64,000 nucleotides of DNA from Ruminococcus sp. (GTDB lineage: Bacteria; Bacillota; Clostridia; Oscillospirales; Acutalibacteraceae), in the NCBI GenBank assembly GCA_004556705.1, contig SFGA01000004.1:25856-89855 (forward strand), read 5' to 3'. The notes under the pieces are model-generated. The model saw only the letters and a list, made by a program, of their open reading frames with translations. It did not search any database and was not told the DNA's origin. Within the stretch, counting starts at the first letter, position 1; every line of letters starts with the position of its first letter. Shown here piece by piece: positions 55,824 to 64,000 of this stretch. The position numbers were made by a program, and so were the translations under genes.

Positions 55824-58504
55824 ACGGATATTTCAGCCGTTTTTACATTTTCGGGAATTGCAATTTCAAGTGTTCCCTTTTCACGAACGATAATATCAGC
55901 CGTTTCGCCGTTTAATGTTGCAGAGTAATCGTACTTGTCATTCATTACAACAATTACCGTTGACTTTTTAGCGTTGTAATGGCTGACGGTTGCGTTAAAG
56001 CTTGTAAAATCCTCGGAAAAATCGCTGTTCTCACAGAAAATATCAAATCCGAAGCTGAATGTACCCGGATTATAATAAGCATTTGCCCAGATATTCACGG
56101 GTGCGGAAAGTCCGCCGAAATTGTGGAACCAACCGCCTCTGCCCGTTGTTATGGACATCATTTCAAAGGTGTAATAAGAGTATTCAACCTCTTTTTTCCA
56201 TGCGTCAAGGGCGGTTTTTGCAATTTTATATGCAAAGTCGCTTTCGCCGAGGTCAAGCATTGTTTTCCATACAAACCATTGGTGCGAGAACCAGACGTTG
56301 CCGTTCCAATAGCCGTTAGTAGCATAATAGCCTGCTTTCATATTGACTGCGGAAATACCGACCTTGCTCATCATTTCATCCTCACTCTGAATGTGAGAAA
56401 GGAGCTTTTTAGTTTGATTTTCGTCTGTTATGCCTGCGATAAGCGGATAAATACCGTCTATTGTCTTGTTCATATTTTCTCCGCTTTGGCTTCTCAGCTG
56501 CTCTTTAGGCTCGCCGTTTTCGTCGTGAACGACATACGAGAAATAGCCTGCGTCCTCGTCCCATGAATAGGTCTGCAAGCCGTCGGACACACGCTTAATA
56601 TCCGCCCTGTATTGCTCTGAATCCTCAGCTTTTCCGAGGTGCTCGGCAATTACAGAAAGGATTTTCGCACATCTTATTACCTGCGACGAGGATATGCACG
56701 GAGCTGTCAAAAGCTGAAGCTTTTTTCTGTATGTTTCAACCTGCGGCGGCAAATCGTCCATACCCGAGCAGTTGTAGAAATACTCAAACGTAGTTGTCAT
56801 ACCGCTTTTGAATTTTGCGGTTGTCGAGCCGTCTGCCCTGCCGCAAAGGAATTCGTAAAATCTCTTTACACGGTCATAATAGCCGTAGAGCTTTGTTTTG
56901 TCGTTAGTGCGGGAAAGCATATCGTAATATTGATAAATATGCACGGGAACGGGAGAGCCGTGAAGCAAAAAGGCATAGTCCCTGTTGTCCTCCTCACTCA
57001 AATAGAGGTCAAGAATATACTCCGCAATTTTCGGATTATACATATTCATTTCAAGACCGATAAAACCCGAATCCCAAGTATAGAAGGAGTCCCAACGCTT
57101 ACCGGGGGTGTGATGCACCACATAATCGCCGTGATGATAAAGCGGATACACCGTATTTTGGAACATAGCGGCACGCAAAAGCTCATTTGAAAATTCGTAT
57201 TTTTTTCCTGCCTCATTGAGTTTTATTTTTTCAGCCGAATTTTTTGCGGAAAGATATATTTTTTCGTATTCCTCGGGTGTTTTGTATTCGGTTTCGCAAT
57301 CGGAAATGACGGCGTACTCAATATGGCTTGTGTGAGACGGCACATAGAGAGTATGTACAAGAGTGTTTTGATAATAGCCCTCGTCGGAATGTTTCCACGA
57401 AAACTCGCCCGAAAAGGTCTCCATCATATTGTCGAAGCTCGGATCGGGCTGTGAAATTCTCGGAGTCGGAAGATCCTCAAGGCAGCCTGTCGGAATTTCA
57501 CGAAGTCTTGTTTGAGCATTAAACGTTCTCAAAACAAAGGTATCCGATATATCCCGATATTTCATTTTGACGGTTTTTCCGTTTTCGTTTTCCTCGCACG
57601 TTACCGTCGGCATAAAATTATTTTTTTCGATTGCGGTTGTGATTTTTTTGCTGTCCTCTGCCTCGGTTATTGCAAAAAAGTCAAATTCAATACCGCCCGT
57701 TCCCTCGGAAATGAGCTTTAATGTAAATTTTTCTCCGTTTAACGCACCAAGCGGAATTTCAGCAAGCTGCAAATCGTCGCAAGCCTTGAAACTAAAGGAA
57801 TTTCCGTTGATTGTAAAGTTAGAAACCTTTACAGATGTTGTGCGGTATCTGACCGTTAAAACAGCATTGTTATAGTTGTTTTTAAGGTCAAAATTATAGA
57901 TAATTGTATCATTTTTTTCTTCGCCGAGCTTTGAGTATTTCGGAAGAATATATCTGTTATTATCTCTGTCGCCCAAGCCCTTATGAAGATAAAAGCGGTC
58001 GTCGAAAAACTCGCCCTTGTGCATAGCGTCCATAGTTTCCTTGTCCCACGGACGCGGCGTGTTGTATTCGTAGCTTTCATAATCGAGCGCCTTTTTGAAG
58101 TCGCACTTTTCGGGCAAGGTAAGTGTTACTCTGTTGACAGTCGGGAACTGAACAGAAGAAAAGAAGTTAACAAGACAATTCTGCATCATCTCCGAATTGT
58201 TGAAAATTTCCGTTCTGACAAGCGTTGAGTGGTCGTCAAGCCTTGTAAACGAAACATCGGAATAGATAACGTCCTTCCATTCAATATCCTGCCTGTAAGA
58301 ATAGTAGGAATAGTCGCTCTTACACTCCCACGGATGAACACCGACGGGAATTGTAACATTCGGAACTTTAGCGTCCGTATTTGAAACGCACGGAAGTACT
58401 ACAAGGTCAAACCTTACGCCGCTTTCGCTTTTGTGATCGACTATTTTTGAAATTCCAAAATACTTTTTTGAATAAGGACCCCATTTGGGCATAACATTTA
58501 TCAT
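55811..58504 (-). CDS. Large (alpha/alpha)6-barrel glycoside hydrolase, GH63-like, cytoplasmic
   Basis: An 897-residue protein without a signal peptide. The N-terminal half (to about 430) is beta-rich. The C-terminal half is an (alpha/alpha)6 toroid with RWDSFYTWDSGFIGLEMNMYNP, then GYYATNGYWNGNVWFSHQWF and GRGGWFHNFGGLSAP, the pattern seen in GH63/trehalase-like MGH1 domains. It probably cleaves an alpha-linked oligosaccharide inside the cell; substrate unknown. It is the last gene after two flavoprotein genes (6-nt gap). The ATG at 58504 has GAGAGGT upstream. Confidence 0.8.
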   Translation of the reverse strand: MINVMPKWGPYSKKYFGISKIVDHKSESGVRFDLVVLPCVSNTDAKVPNVTIPVGVHPWECKSDYSYYSYRQDIEWKDVIYSDVSFTRLDDHSTLVRTEIFNNSEMMQNCLVNFFSSVQFPTVNRVTLTLPEKCDFKKALDYESYEYNTPRPWDKETMDAMHKGEFFDDRFYLHKGLGDRDNNRYILPKYSKLGEEKNDTIIYNFDLKNNYNNAVLTVRYRTTSVKVSNFTINGNSFSFKACDDLQLAEIPLGALNGEKFTLKLISEGTGGIEFDFFAITEAEDSKKITTAIEKNNFMPTVTCEENENGKTVKMKYRDISDTFVLRTFNAQTRLREIPTGCLEDLPTPRISQPDPSFDNMMETFSGEFSWKHSDEGYYQNTLVHTLYVPSHTSHIEYAVISDCETEYKTPEEYEKIYLSAKNSAEKIKLNEAGKKYEFSNELLRAAMFQNTVYPLYHHGDYVVHHTPGKRWDSFYTWDSGFIGLEMNMYNPKIAEYILDLYLSEEDNRDYAFLLHGSPVPVHIYQYYDMLSRTNDKTKLYGYYDRVKRFYEFLCGRADGSTTAKFKSGMTTTFEYFYNCSGMDDLPPQVETYRKKLQLLTAPCISSSQVIRCAKILSVIAEHLGKAEDSEQYRADIKRVSDGLQTYSWDEDAGYFSYVVHDENGEPKEQLRSQSGENMNKTIDGIYPLIAGITDENQTKKLLSHIQSEDEMMSKVGISAVNMKAGYYATNGYWNGNVWFSHQWFVWKTMLDLGESDFAYKIAKTALDAWKKEVEYSYYTFEMMSITTGRGGWFHNFGGLSAPVNIWANAYYNPGTFSFGFDIFCENSDFSEDFTSFNATVSHYNAKKSTVIVVMNDKYDYSATLNGETADIIVREKGTLEIAIPENVKTAEISVQLV

Positions 58505-58510
58505 ATTTTT

Positions 58511-60115
58511 TTACCTCTCATCGCCGAGAACTGCCTCGGCAACCTTAATTCCGTCAACACCTGCCGACACTATACCGCCTGCATATCCTGCTCCCTCTCC
58601 GCAAGGGTACAAGCCTCTGATTTTTGTCTGCATAAACTCATCACGAACAATGCGAACAGGTGCAGAGCTTCTTGTTTCAGGGCCTGTCAGCAATGCGTCG
58701 TCGCAAGCAAAGCCCGAAAGCATTTTATCCATCTTAACAAGGGCGTCGCACATTGTGTTTGTAACCTTTTCGGGAAGCAAAGCCCTTAAATTTGTATATT
58801 TAACGCCTGTCGGGAATGACGGCTTAACATTTTTACAGCCTGTCGAAGCAACATTATTCAAGAAGTCCTTTACAAGCTGCGACGGTGCTGAATAATCTCC
58901 GCCGCCCATCAGGAAGGCTTTTTCTTCGATTTCACGTTGCATATACATTCCTGCAAGCGGATGTTCCGAATTGAAATCCTCGGGAGAAATTCCGACAAGC
59001 ACGGCACAGTTTGAGTTTTCCTTATCTCTTGCGTACTCGCTCATACCGTTTGTAACAACCGTATTTTTCTCACTCGAAGCACACACGACCGTACCGCCCG
59101 GACACATACAAAAGGTGTACGCTCCTCTGCCGCCCTGCGGATGACAGGCAAGTTTATAGCTTGCAGCGCCGAGTCTTGGATGATTAGCAAATTTGCCGTA
59201 CTGCGACTCGTTTATCATTTCCCGTTTATGCTCAATTCTTGCACCGACAGAAAACGGTTTTTGAAGCATCGGCACACCTTTGTTGTAGAGCATTTCAACG
59301 GTATCTCTTGCAGAATGACCGATAGCTAAAATAACGGTATCGGTTTCATAATCATAAGTTTTTCCGTTTTTCTCGGTAAGCGTAACGCCCTGAACAGAGC
59401 CGTTGTATATAATTATATCGGTAAGCTTTGTTTCAAATCTGAACTCGCCGCCGAGTGAAATAACCTTTTCTCTCAAGGACTTTACAACGCCCTTTAGCTT
59501 GTCCGTTCCGATATGCGGCAAAGCGGAAATCATTATTTCTTCCGGTGCGCCGTTACGGCAGAACTCGCAAAAAACCTCTCTTACTCTGCTGTCCTTAATT
59601 CCCGTTGTAAGCTTTCCGTCGGAAAAAGTACCTGCTCCGCCCTCGCCGAACTGAATGTTCGAATCGGTATTAAGCACCCTGTCATTCCAAAAGGCATAAA
59701 CGCTTTTCGTTCTCTCGTCAACTTTTTGACCACGCTCGACTATCAACGGCTTTAAGCCTGCTCTTGCAAGCATAAGCGAAGCGAACATTCCGGCAGGTCC
59801 GAAGCCGACAACAACAGGTCGAAGCTGTGAAGTTCTCTTGTTTTCGGGTAAGGTATAAACGTATTTTTCCACCTTTTGAACTCTCGGAGCAGAGCTTCGC
59901 ATAAGCAACGCTTCTTCGTCGCCGTCAACGGTAATATCAACGGAAAAGATAAATTTTATATCATTCTTCTTCCTTGAATCGACGCTCTTTTTGTATATTT
60001 CAAGCGTTTTGATGTCGCCGCTTTTAATTTTCAAAAGTCTTGCGACTTCTTTTTTCAAATCGTTCTGCTCGTCCTCATAGTCAAGCGGAAGCTTAATTTC
60101 ATTTATTCTTAACAA
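58511..60115 (-). CDS. Uncharacterised FAD-dependent dehydrogenase (COG2509 type)
   Basis: A 534-residue flavoprotein. An N-terminal alpha/beta domain of about 95 residues precedes the FAD site VVVGFGPAGMFASLMLARAG. QFGEGGAGTFSDGKL follows, and the C-terminal GLYPCGEGAGYAGGIVSAGVDG is typical of this group. The role of the family is not established. The TTG at 60115 (AAAGGAG upstream) is the start and overlaps the previous gene by 17 nt. Confidence 0.88.
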   Translation of the reverse strand: MLRINEIKLPLDYEDEQNDLKKEVARLLKIKSGDIKTLEIYKKSVDSRKKNDIKFIFSVDITVDGDEEALLMRSSAPRVQKVEKYVYTLPENKRTSQLRPVVVGFGPAGMFASLMLARAGLKPLIVERGQKVDERTKSVYAFWNDRVLNTDSNIQFGEGGAGTFSDGKLTTGIKDSRVREVFCEFCRNGAPEEIMISALPHIGTDKLKGVVKSLREKVISLGGEFRFETKLTDIIIYNGSVQGVTLTEKNGKTYDYETDTVILAIGHSARDTVEMLYNKGVPMLQKPFSVGARIEHKREMINESQYGKFANHPRLGAASYKLACHPQGGRGAYTFCMCPGGTVVCASSEKNTVVTNGMSEYARDKENSNCAVLVGISPEDFNSEHPLAGMYMQREIEEKAFLMGGGDYSAPSQLVKDFLNNVASTGCKNVKPSFPTGVKYTNLRALLPEKVTNTMCDALVKMDKMLSGFACDDALLTGPETRSSAPVRIVRDEFMQTKIRGLYPCGEGAGYAGGIVSAGVDGIKVAEAVLGDER

Positions 60116-61325
60116 CGGTATTCTCCTTTAATATTGCCTCTGCGCAAAGCCGTCCCGAGCTCCACGCCCATTGAAGATTGTGTCCTCCGCACAAGCCGTA
60201 AACATTCACGGCTTCGCCCGTAACATATAAGCCTTTCACGTTTTTACATTCAAGCGTATGGGGATTTATTTCGCTTTTCGGCACTCCGCCCGAGGTTACC
60301 TGAGCGAACTCAAAGCCACGAACTCCAACTGCCTTTAATTGAAGCTTTTTAACCTTGCTTGAAAAAGCTTTGATTTTGCCGTCGGGTATATCCCCTATCG
60401 GCTGAGCGTTCTTGATATTTGAGACAAGCAAAGCATAGCTTCCGAGTGCTTTCGGTAAAATTCCCGAGACTGCTTCCTCGGCGGTTTTGTCGGTATATTT
60501 TTCCTTTTGTGAAAGCAAAAACTTCGCAAGCTCATTTTCGTTTATATCGGGTAAAAGGTCAAGGCAAAGGGTTATGTTTTTCCCCTTATTCTCTGCGACA
60601 ATTCCCGAAAGCTGCATAATCGGAATACCCGACACGCCGTAATCGTTGAATTGAACCTCGCCCTTTTCTTTATATCTGCTCTCGCCGTCAACAAAAAGCT
60701 CTGCCGTACAGATATTGCGGACACCCTTTACCGATTTCGGAAAGCCGTCGATTATAACGCCTGTCAAAGCAGGAACGGGCGGTACGATTTTTACGCCCAA
60801 GCTCTTGAGAAGCTTAAACGAACCGCCGTCCGTGCCTTGAGCCCTCGCGGCACTTCCTCCCGAAGCTATAACAAGCTTATCCGCCTTGTAGCTTCCGTTT
60901 AACAAAAATTCATTTTGAGTACGCTTAATTTCTGTTATTTCGGTATCGGTAAGCACTTTAATTCCTATACTTTTGACCTCACACAACAAAGCGTTTACCA
61001 CAGCCGAAGCCTGTCCCGATACGGGATAAACCCTGCCCTGCGCCTCCGTCCTTGTCAAAAGTCCTAAGGAATTGAAAAACTCAATGTTGCTCTTGGGCGG
61101 ATATTTTGAAAATGCGTCTGCCAAAATTTCCGTATCGCCTCTGAAAAATTCCTTTGACGAGTTTTCATTTGTAAGATTGCATCTTCCGTTTCCCGTTACA
61201 AGAATTTTTTTGAGTGTCCTCGGCATTTTTTCATAGACTGTAACGCCGATGTTTCTATTCTGTTGTTTTAATGCAACGGCGCAGGCAATACCCGACGCAC
61301 CGCCGCCGATAACAGCAACTTCCAT
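60099..61325 (-). CDS. HI0933/BaiN family flavoprotein
   Basis: A 408-residue FAD-binding protein. It starts MEVAVIGGGASGIACAVALK and has GRCNLTNEN near residue 48 and the C-terminal GLYVTGEAVNVYGLCGGHNL block. The family includes BaiN, a bile-acid 3-dehydro-4-oxidoreductase candidate, and aminoacetone-oxidase-annotated members, so a specific reaction should not be assumed. It is first in an operon with another flavoprotein and a glycosidase. AAGGGTG precedes the ATG. Confidence 0.9.
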   Translation of the reverse strand: MEVAVIGGGASGIACAVALKQQNRNIGVTVYEKMPRTLKKILVTGNGRCNLTNENSSKEFFRGDTEILADAFSKYPPKSNIEFFNSLGLLTRTEAQGRVYPVSGQASAVVNALLCEVKSIGIKVLTDTEITEIKRTQNEFLLNGSYKADKLVIASGGSAARAQGTDGGSFKLLKSLGVKIVPPVPALTGVIIDGFPKSVKGVRNICTAELFVDGESRYKEKGEVQFNDYGVSGIPIMQLSGIVAENKGKNITLCLDLLPDINENELAKFLLSQKEKYTDKTAEEAVSGILPKALGSYALLVSNIKNAQPIGDIPDGKIKAFSSKVKKLQLKAVGVRGFEFAQVTSGGVPKSEINPHTLECKNVKGLYVTGEAVNVYGLCGGHNLQWAWSSGRLCAEAILKENTVVKNK

Positions 61326-61361
61326 AATGCACCCTTTTGTCGAAACATAATTTTACATTTT

Positions 61362-61391
61362 ATTGTATCACACTTATATAACGCAATGCAA
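61362..61391 (-). promoter_or_regulatory. SigA-type promoter of the flavoprotein operon
   Basis: Minus strand TTGCAT (61386-61391), 18-bp spacer, TACAAT (61362-61367), divergent from the DUF4364 promoter. Confidence 0.6.
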
Positions 61392-61408
61392 ATAGTTGTT
61401 TGAGTAAA

Positions 61409-61437
61409 TTGACAAATTTTATTAGGTAAGGTAAAAT
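61409..61437 (+). promoter_or_regulatory. SigA-type promoter of the DUF4364 gene
   Basis: TTGACA (61409-61414), 17-bp spacer, TAAAAT (61432-61437), about 34 nt before the ATG at 61472. Confidence 0.85.
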
Positions 61438-61471
61438 TAGAGGGTAATTAAATATTAAATTGGAGTACATT

Positions 61472-62026
61472 ATGGAATTTGACGCATTTGACGCAGGAAT
61501 TGAATTGGGCGGACTTCGCAACCGTGAGGAAATTCGTCTGCTTATCTGTTACCTGCTTAAAACAATAGACAAGCCGCTTGAAAAAAGTCAACTCAATGAT
61601 GCGGTGCTTGAAAACGGACTTGCAAACTACTTTGAAGTAAATCAGGCTTTGACGGAATTGCTCTCAAACGCAAGTATTGACACCGTTATTGAAAACGACG
61701 AGGAATGCTTTGTTATTCTCCCAAGGGGCAGAGAAATTGCGGAAAGCCTTGAAACGACCTTGCCGATTACCGTCAGAGAACGTGCAGTAAATTCGGCTAT
61801 TAAGCTTATGACCTTTAAGAGAGTTGAAAAGGACAATAAGGTCGACATAATCAAACTCGACAACGGCGGATACAATGTAGTGTTCTCGCTTATGAGTGGT
61901 AACGACGAGCTTATGCGCCTTACTCTCTTTGCGGGAGACAGCCTGCAGGCGCAGACAATTAAGGAAAATTATCTTAAAGACCCCGTTAAGCTCTATTCAA
62001 GCATTATAACGGCTCTTACGGTTTAA
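61472..62026 (+). CDS. DUF4364 family winged-helix-like protein
   Basis: A 184-residue cytoplasmic protein of the DUF4364 family, found widely in Clostridia and thought to be a transcription regulator. The N-terminal part (NREEIRLLICYLLKTIDKPL, then NQALTELLSN) looks like a winged helix. The C-terminal part is an alpha/beta domain (KVDIIKLDNGGYNVVFSLMS). The ATG at 61472 has TTGGAG 7 nt upstream. It is upstream of sigK, separated by a terminator-like hairpin. Confidence 0.85.
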   Translation: MEFDAFDAGIELGGLRNREEIRLLICYLLKTIDKPLEKSQLNDAVLENGLANYFEVNQALTELLSNASIDTVIENDEECFVILPRGREIAESLETTLPITVRERAVNSAIKLMTFKRVEKDNKVDIIKLDNGGYNVVFSLMSGNDELMRLTLFAGDSLQAQTIKENYLKDPVKLYSSIITALTV

Positions 62027-62049
62027 TTTAATATTCGGACTTGCAAATT

Positions 62050-62094
62050 TCACACCTTTTGCTCATATTATCTTGAGAAAGGGTGTGATTTTTT
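62050..62094 (+). promoter_or_regulatory. Terminator-like hairpin containing the sigK ribosome binding site
   Basis: TCACACCTTT (62050-62059) pairs with AAAGGGTGTGA (62078-62088), one T-G pair, and six T follow at 62089-62094. It is shaped like the terminator of the DUF4364 gene. The Shine-Dalgarno AAAGGGTG of sigK is the 3' arm, and the TTG start codon at 62093 lies at the end of the T-run. Confidence 0.75.
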
Positions 62095-62791
62095 GTTGGC
62101 TTTATTGTTCCAATCGATTTTTGCAAATATGTTCTACCTTATGCTTCACATTCAAAATCAAGGCTCATTTCCGAAACCCTTGACCGCAAAGCAGGAGCGT
62201 GAGGCACTTGAACGCTTGCAAAACGGAGATGAAACGGCAAGAGATGAGCTTGTAGAGCACAATTTGCGGCTTATCATGCATATTATCAAAAAATATTATT
62301 CCAATTATTCCGACCAAGACGATTTAATATCCGTCGGCACAATCGGTCTTATCAAGGCGGTAAACAGTTTCAAGCCCGATAAAGGAACACGGCTTGCAAC
62401 CTACGCCGCAAGGTGCGTTGAGAATGAAATATTGATGTATTTCAGAAATCAAAAGAAAACCTCGCAGGATATTTCAATGAGCGAGCCCATTGACACCGAC
62501 CCCGAGGGCAATCCGCTGACGCTTTCGGAGACTATTTATACCGACGACACGGTTTGCGACGACATATATCAAAAAATGAAAATCGAAAAACTGCGTAAGT
62601 ACATTTCCGAAATGCCCGACGACAGAGAAAAGGCGATTTTGATAAAGCATTACGGGCTGAACGGCTGTTTTCCGAAAACACAAAAGGAAATCGCAAAGGA
62701 GCTTAAAATTTCACGCTCTTATGTTTCGAGGATTGAGAAAAAAGTTTTGGAGGATATTAGAAATTATTTTGACGAAGATGACCGTGTGTGA
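62093..62791 (+). CDS. sigK: Sporulation sigma factor SigK, uninterrupted
   Basis: Late mother-cell sigma factor of 232 residues. A hydrophobic pro-region (ALLFQSIFANMFYLMLHI) of about 20 residues is followed by GSFPKPLTAKQEREALERL, region 2 (LVEHNLRLIMHIIKKYYSNY, then DLISVGTIGLIKAVNSFKPD) and region 4 (KEIAKELKISRSYVSRIEKK). The gene is whole, with no skin-type insertion. The TTG at 62093 (or a second at 62096) is the start, set by AAAGGGTG. That ribosome binding site is buried in a terminator-like hairpin. Confidence 0.94.
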   Translation: MLALLFQSIFANMFYLMLHIQNQGSFPKPLTAKQEREALERLQNGDETARDELVEHNLRLIMHIIKKYYSNYSDQDDLISVGTIGLIKAVNSFKPDKGTRLATYAARCVENEILMYFRNQKKTSQDISMSEPIDTDPEGNPLTLSETIYTDDTVCDDIYQKMKIEKLRKYISEMPDDREKAILIKHYGLNGCFPKTQKEIAKELKISRSYVSRIEKKVLEDIRNYFDEDDRV

Positions 62792-62824
62792 TAGAATTAG
62801 ACATTATAAAGTGATACGGAGAAA

Positions 62825-63886
62825 ATGATGATTGAGGAAATTTTGAAAAATCAATCCGCTTGGGAATATCTCAAAAGCACGGATTTGCCGATAATTCTCT
62901 ACGGCACGGGCAACGGTGCGGACAGAGTGATTGACGAATATGAAAGGCTAGGAATTAAGCTGTCGGGCGTTATGGCTTCGGACGGCTTTGTCAGGGACAG
63001 ATACTTCAGAGGCTTTAAGGTCAAGAGCGTTTCGGATTTTGAAAATGAATTTTCGGATTTTGTAATCACCGTCGGCTTCGCTTCACAAAGGGAAGAGGTC
63101 ATTGAAAATATACTGAATCTCTCAAAGAGACATAAATTGCTTGTTCCCTGCGTTCCTGCTTTCGACAAAGCTTTTTTGAACAGGGAATTTATCGTTTCGC
63201 ATAAGTCGGAGCTTGAAAGGGTTTATTCGATGCTTGCGGATGAAAAATCAAAGCTTGTTTTCTCGGATTTTCTCAATTTCAGCTTGACGGGAGAGCTGTC
63301 ATATCTTTTCGCAAACGAAACGAATAAGGACGAGGCGTTTTACAACATTCTCAAATTGGGAGAAAACGAAAGCTACCTTGATCTCGGCGCATACAAGGGC
63401 GATACCGTTGATGAATTTCTACATTACACAGGCGGTAAATATTCGTCCGTAAAGGCAGTTGAGCCTGATAAAAAGAGCTTTAGGAAGCTAAAAGAGCATT
63501 TCCCCGACAAGGATAATTTTTATTTCGTAAACTGCGGAATACTCGACGAAAACAAGACGGTTTATTTTAACGGGAAAAGCGGACGGAGAAACGCAATTTC
63601 CGACTCGGGCGACGAAACAATGGTCTGCACGGTGGATTATCTGTGCGAGGATTTCCCCGTAACATATCTGAAAGCCGATATTGAGGGCTGTGAAAATGAA
63701 ATGCTCCGGTGCTGTGAAAGGACATTCAGCGTGTTAAAGCCGAAGCTCAATATAGCCGCCTATCACAAAAGCGAGGACATTTACTCGATACCGCTTAAAA
63801 TACTCGAATTAAACCCCGATTACAAAATATATCTGCGACACCACAGATACATTCCCTGCTGGGATCTGAATTATTACTGCATATAA
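62825..63886 (+). CDS. FkbM-family methyltransferase with N-terminal nucleotide-binding-like domain
   Basis: A 353-residue protein. Residues 1-130 resemble a Rossmann-like domain seen before some FkbM enzymes (PIILYGTGNGADRVIDEYERLG). The C-terminal S-adenosylmethionine-dependent domain has YLDLGAYKGDTVDEFLHYTG near 190, VEPDKKSF, and VTYLKADIEGCENEML. It probably O-methylates a sugar of a surface glycan, but it is far from the capsule operon. It begins 33 nt after sigK and is followed by an IS element. Confidence 0.87.
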   Translation: MMIEEILKNQSAWEYLKSTDLPIILYGTGNGADRVIDEYERLGIKLSGVMASDGFVRDRYFRGFKVKSVSDFENEFSDFVITVGFASQREEVIENILNLSKRHKLLVPCVPAFDKAFLNREFIVSHKSELERVYSMLADEKSKLVFSDFLNFSLTGELSYLFANETNKDEAFYNILKLGENESYLDLGAYKGDTVDEFLHYTGGKYSSVKAVEPDKKSFRKLKEHFPDKDNFYFVNCGILDENKTVYFNGKSGRRNAISDSGDETMVCTVDYLCEDFPVTYLKADIEGCENEMLRCCERTFSVLKPKLNIAAYHKSEDIYSIPLKILELNPDYKIYLRHHRYIPCWDLNYYCI

Positions 63887-63908
63887 AAAAGAACTGTAAA
63901 TCATGATA

Positions 63909-64000
63909 TGCACCCCAAAAGTTAGACACTTTTGGAGGTGCATATTTTTATGGGTAAAACAGGAAGAAAAAACAAGGTTTATAGTGCAGAATTTAAAATA
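63909..64000 (+). mobile_element. Left end of an IS3-family insertion sequence (cut by window edge)
   Basis: Begins at 63909 with TGCACCCCAAAAGTTAGACA, the typical terminal inverted repeat of IS3/IS150-type elements. It includes an internal palindrome (63909-63921 with 63929-63942, one bulge) and the start of a transposase gene. The other end and any target duplication are outside the window. Confidence 0.85.
63950..64000 (+). CDS. IS3-family transposase OrfA, N-terminus only
   Basis: Only 17 residues are visible (MGKTGRKNKVYSAEFKI), matching the basic N-terminus of IS3-family OrfA proteins. GGAGGTG lies 10-12 nt upstream, inside the terminal palindrome. OrfA proteins bind the IS ends through a helix-turn-helix. 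Confidence 0.8.
   Translation, partial: MGKTGRKNKVYSAEFKI

Noticed and set aside
62093..62791. Skin-type interruption of sigK
   Set aside because: The reading frame is continuous from the pro-sequence through region 4.

Overview
The window looks like a chromosomal segment of a low-to-medium GC, endospore-forming Clostridia bacterium, probably Ruminococcus/Oscillospiraceae-like. This is inferred from gene content: sigE, spoIIGA, sigK, yqfC/yqfD and ylbJ homologues, a T-box leader, a Firmicutes-type LexA box at recA, a yqzL-recO-era block, and strong SigA-type promoters. No rRNA, tRNA or CRISPR array was seen. No stretch over 300 bases lacks a gene; the longest gaps are the T-box leader (about 270 nt) and the recA/rpmB divergent region (about 250 nt).

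Layout. 1-4.4 kb: the cut-off end of cysE with a cysteine T-box, then pgsA, rimO, recX and recA on the minus strand. rpmB diverges at 4.6 kb. 4.9-10.2 kb: a hexuronate operon (uxuA, SDR-type uxuB, a small membrane protein, KDG kinase, KDPG aldolase, pduL) that would turn fructuronate into pyruvate plus glyceraldehyde-3-phosphate, with an acyl-phosphate step at the end. A REP-associated tyrosine transposase gene (RAYT) carrying two REP-like palindromes sits between the kinase and the aldolase. 10.3-13.9 kb: ylxM-ffh-rpsP-khpA-rimM-trmD. 14-22.1 kb: a small lipoprotein, mutS2, then the yqfC-yqfD-phoH-ybeY-dgkA-era-yqzL-recO set. 22.2-23.6 kb: ylbJ and a small Cys-containing protein on the plus strand.

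23.7-42.5 kb: a 17-gene surface polysaccharide operon. It encodes an initiating sugar-phosphate transferase, five glycosyltransferases, Wzx and Wzy, a UDP-HexNAcA route (dehydrogenase plus WbpP/TviC-like epimerase) with an asparagine-synthase-like amidotransferase, a UDP-L-FucNAc route (CapE, CapF, CapG), an acetyltransferase, and an unusual aldolase plus D-2-hydroxyacid dehydrogenase pair. No chain-length or tyrosine-kinase regulator is present.

42.6-45.9 kb, directly upstream of the polysaccharide promoter: a compact six-gene unit with its own consensus promoter, leader hairpin and terminator. It encodes a sigma-region-4-like regulator, a BppU/collagen-like fibre, a 61-aa protein, an XhlA-like protein, a GH25 lysozyme and a holin. 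No phage structural or integration gene accompanies it. This is the most unusual element in the window.

45.9-49 kb: an anaerobic glycerol-3-phosphate dehydrogenase-type trio. 49-50.8 kb: an MBOAT O-acyltransferase with a short DHHW/AlgJ-like partner. 51-55.4 kb: sigE, spoIIGA, ruvX and a class A PBP. 55.5-61.3 kb: a short BofC-C-like protein, an intracellular (alpha/alpha)6 glycosidase and two FAD proteins. 61.4-62.8 kb: a DUF4364 regulator and an uninterrupted sigK whose ribosome binding site lies in a terminator-like hairpin. The window ends with an FkbM methyltransferase and the left end of an IS3-family element.
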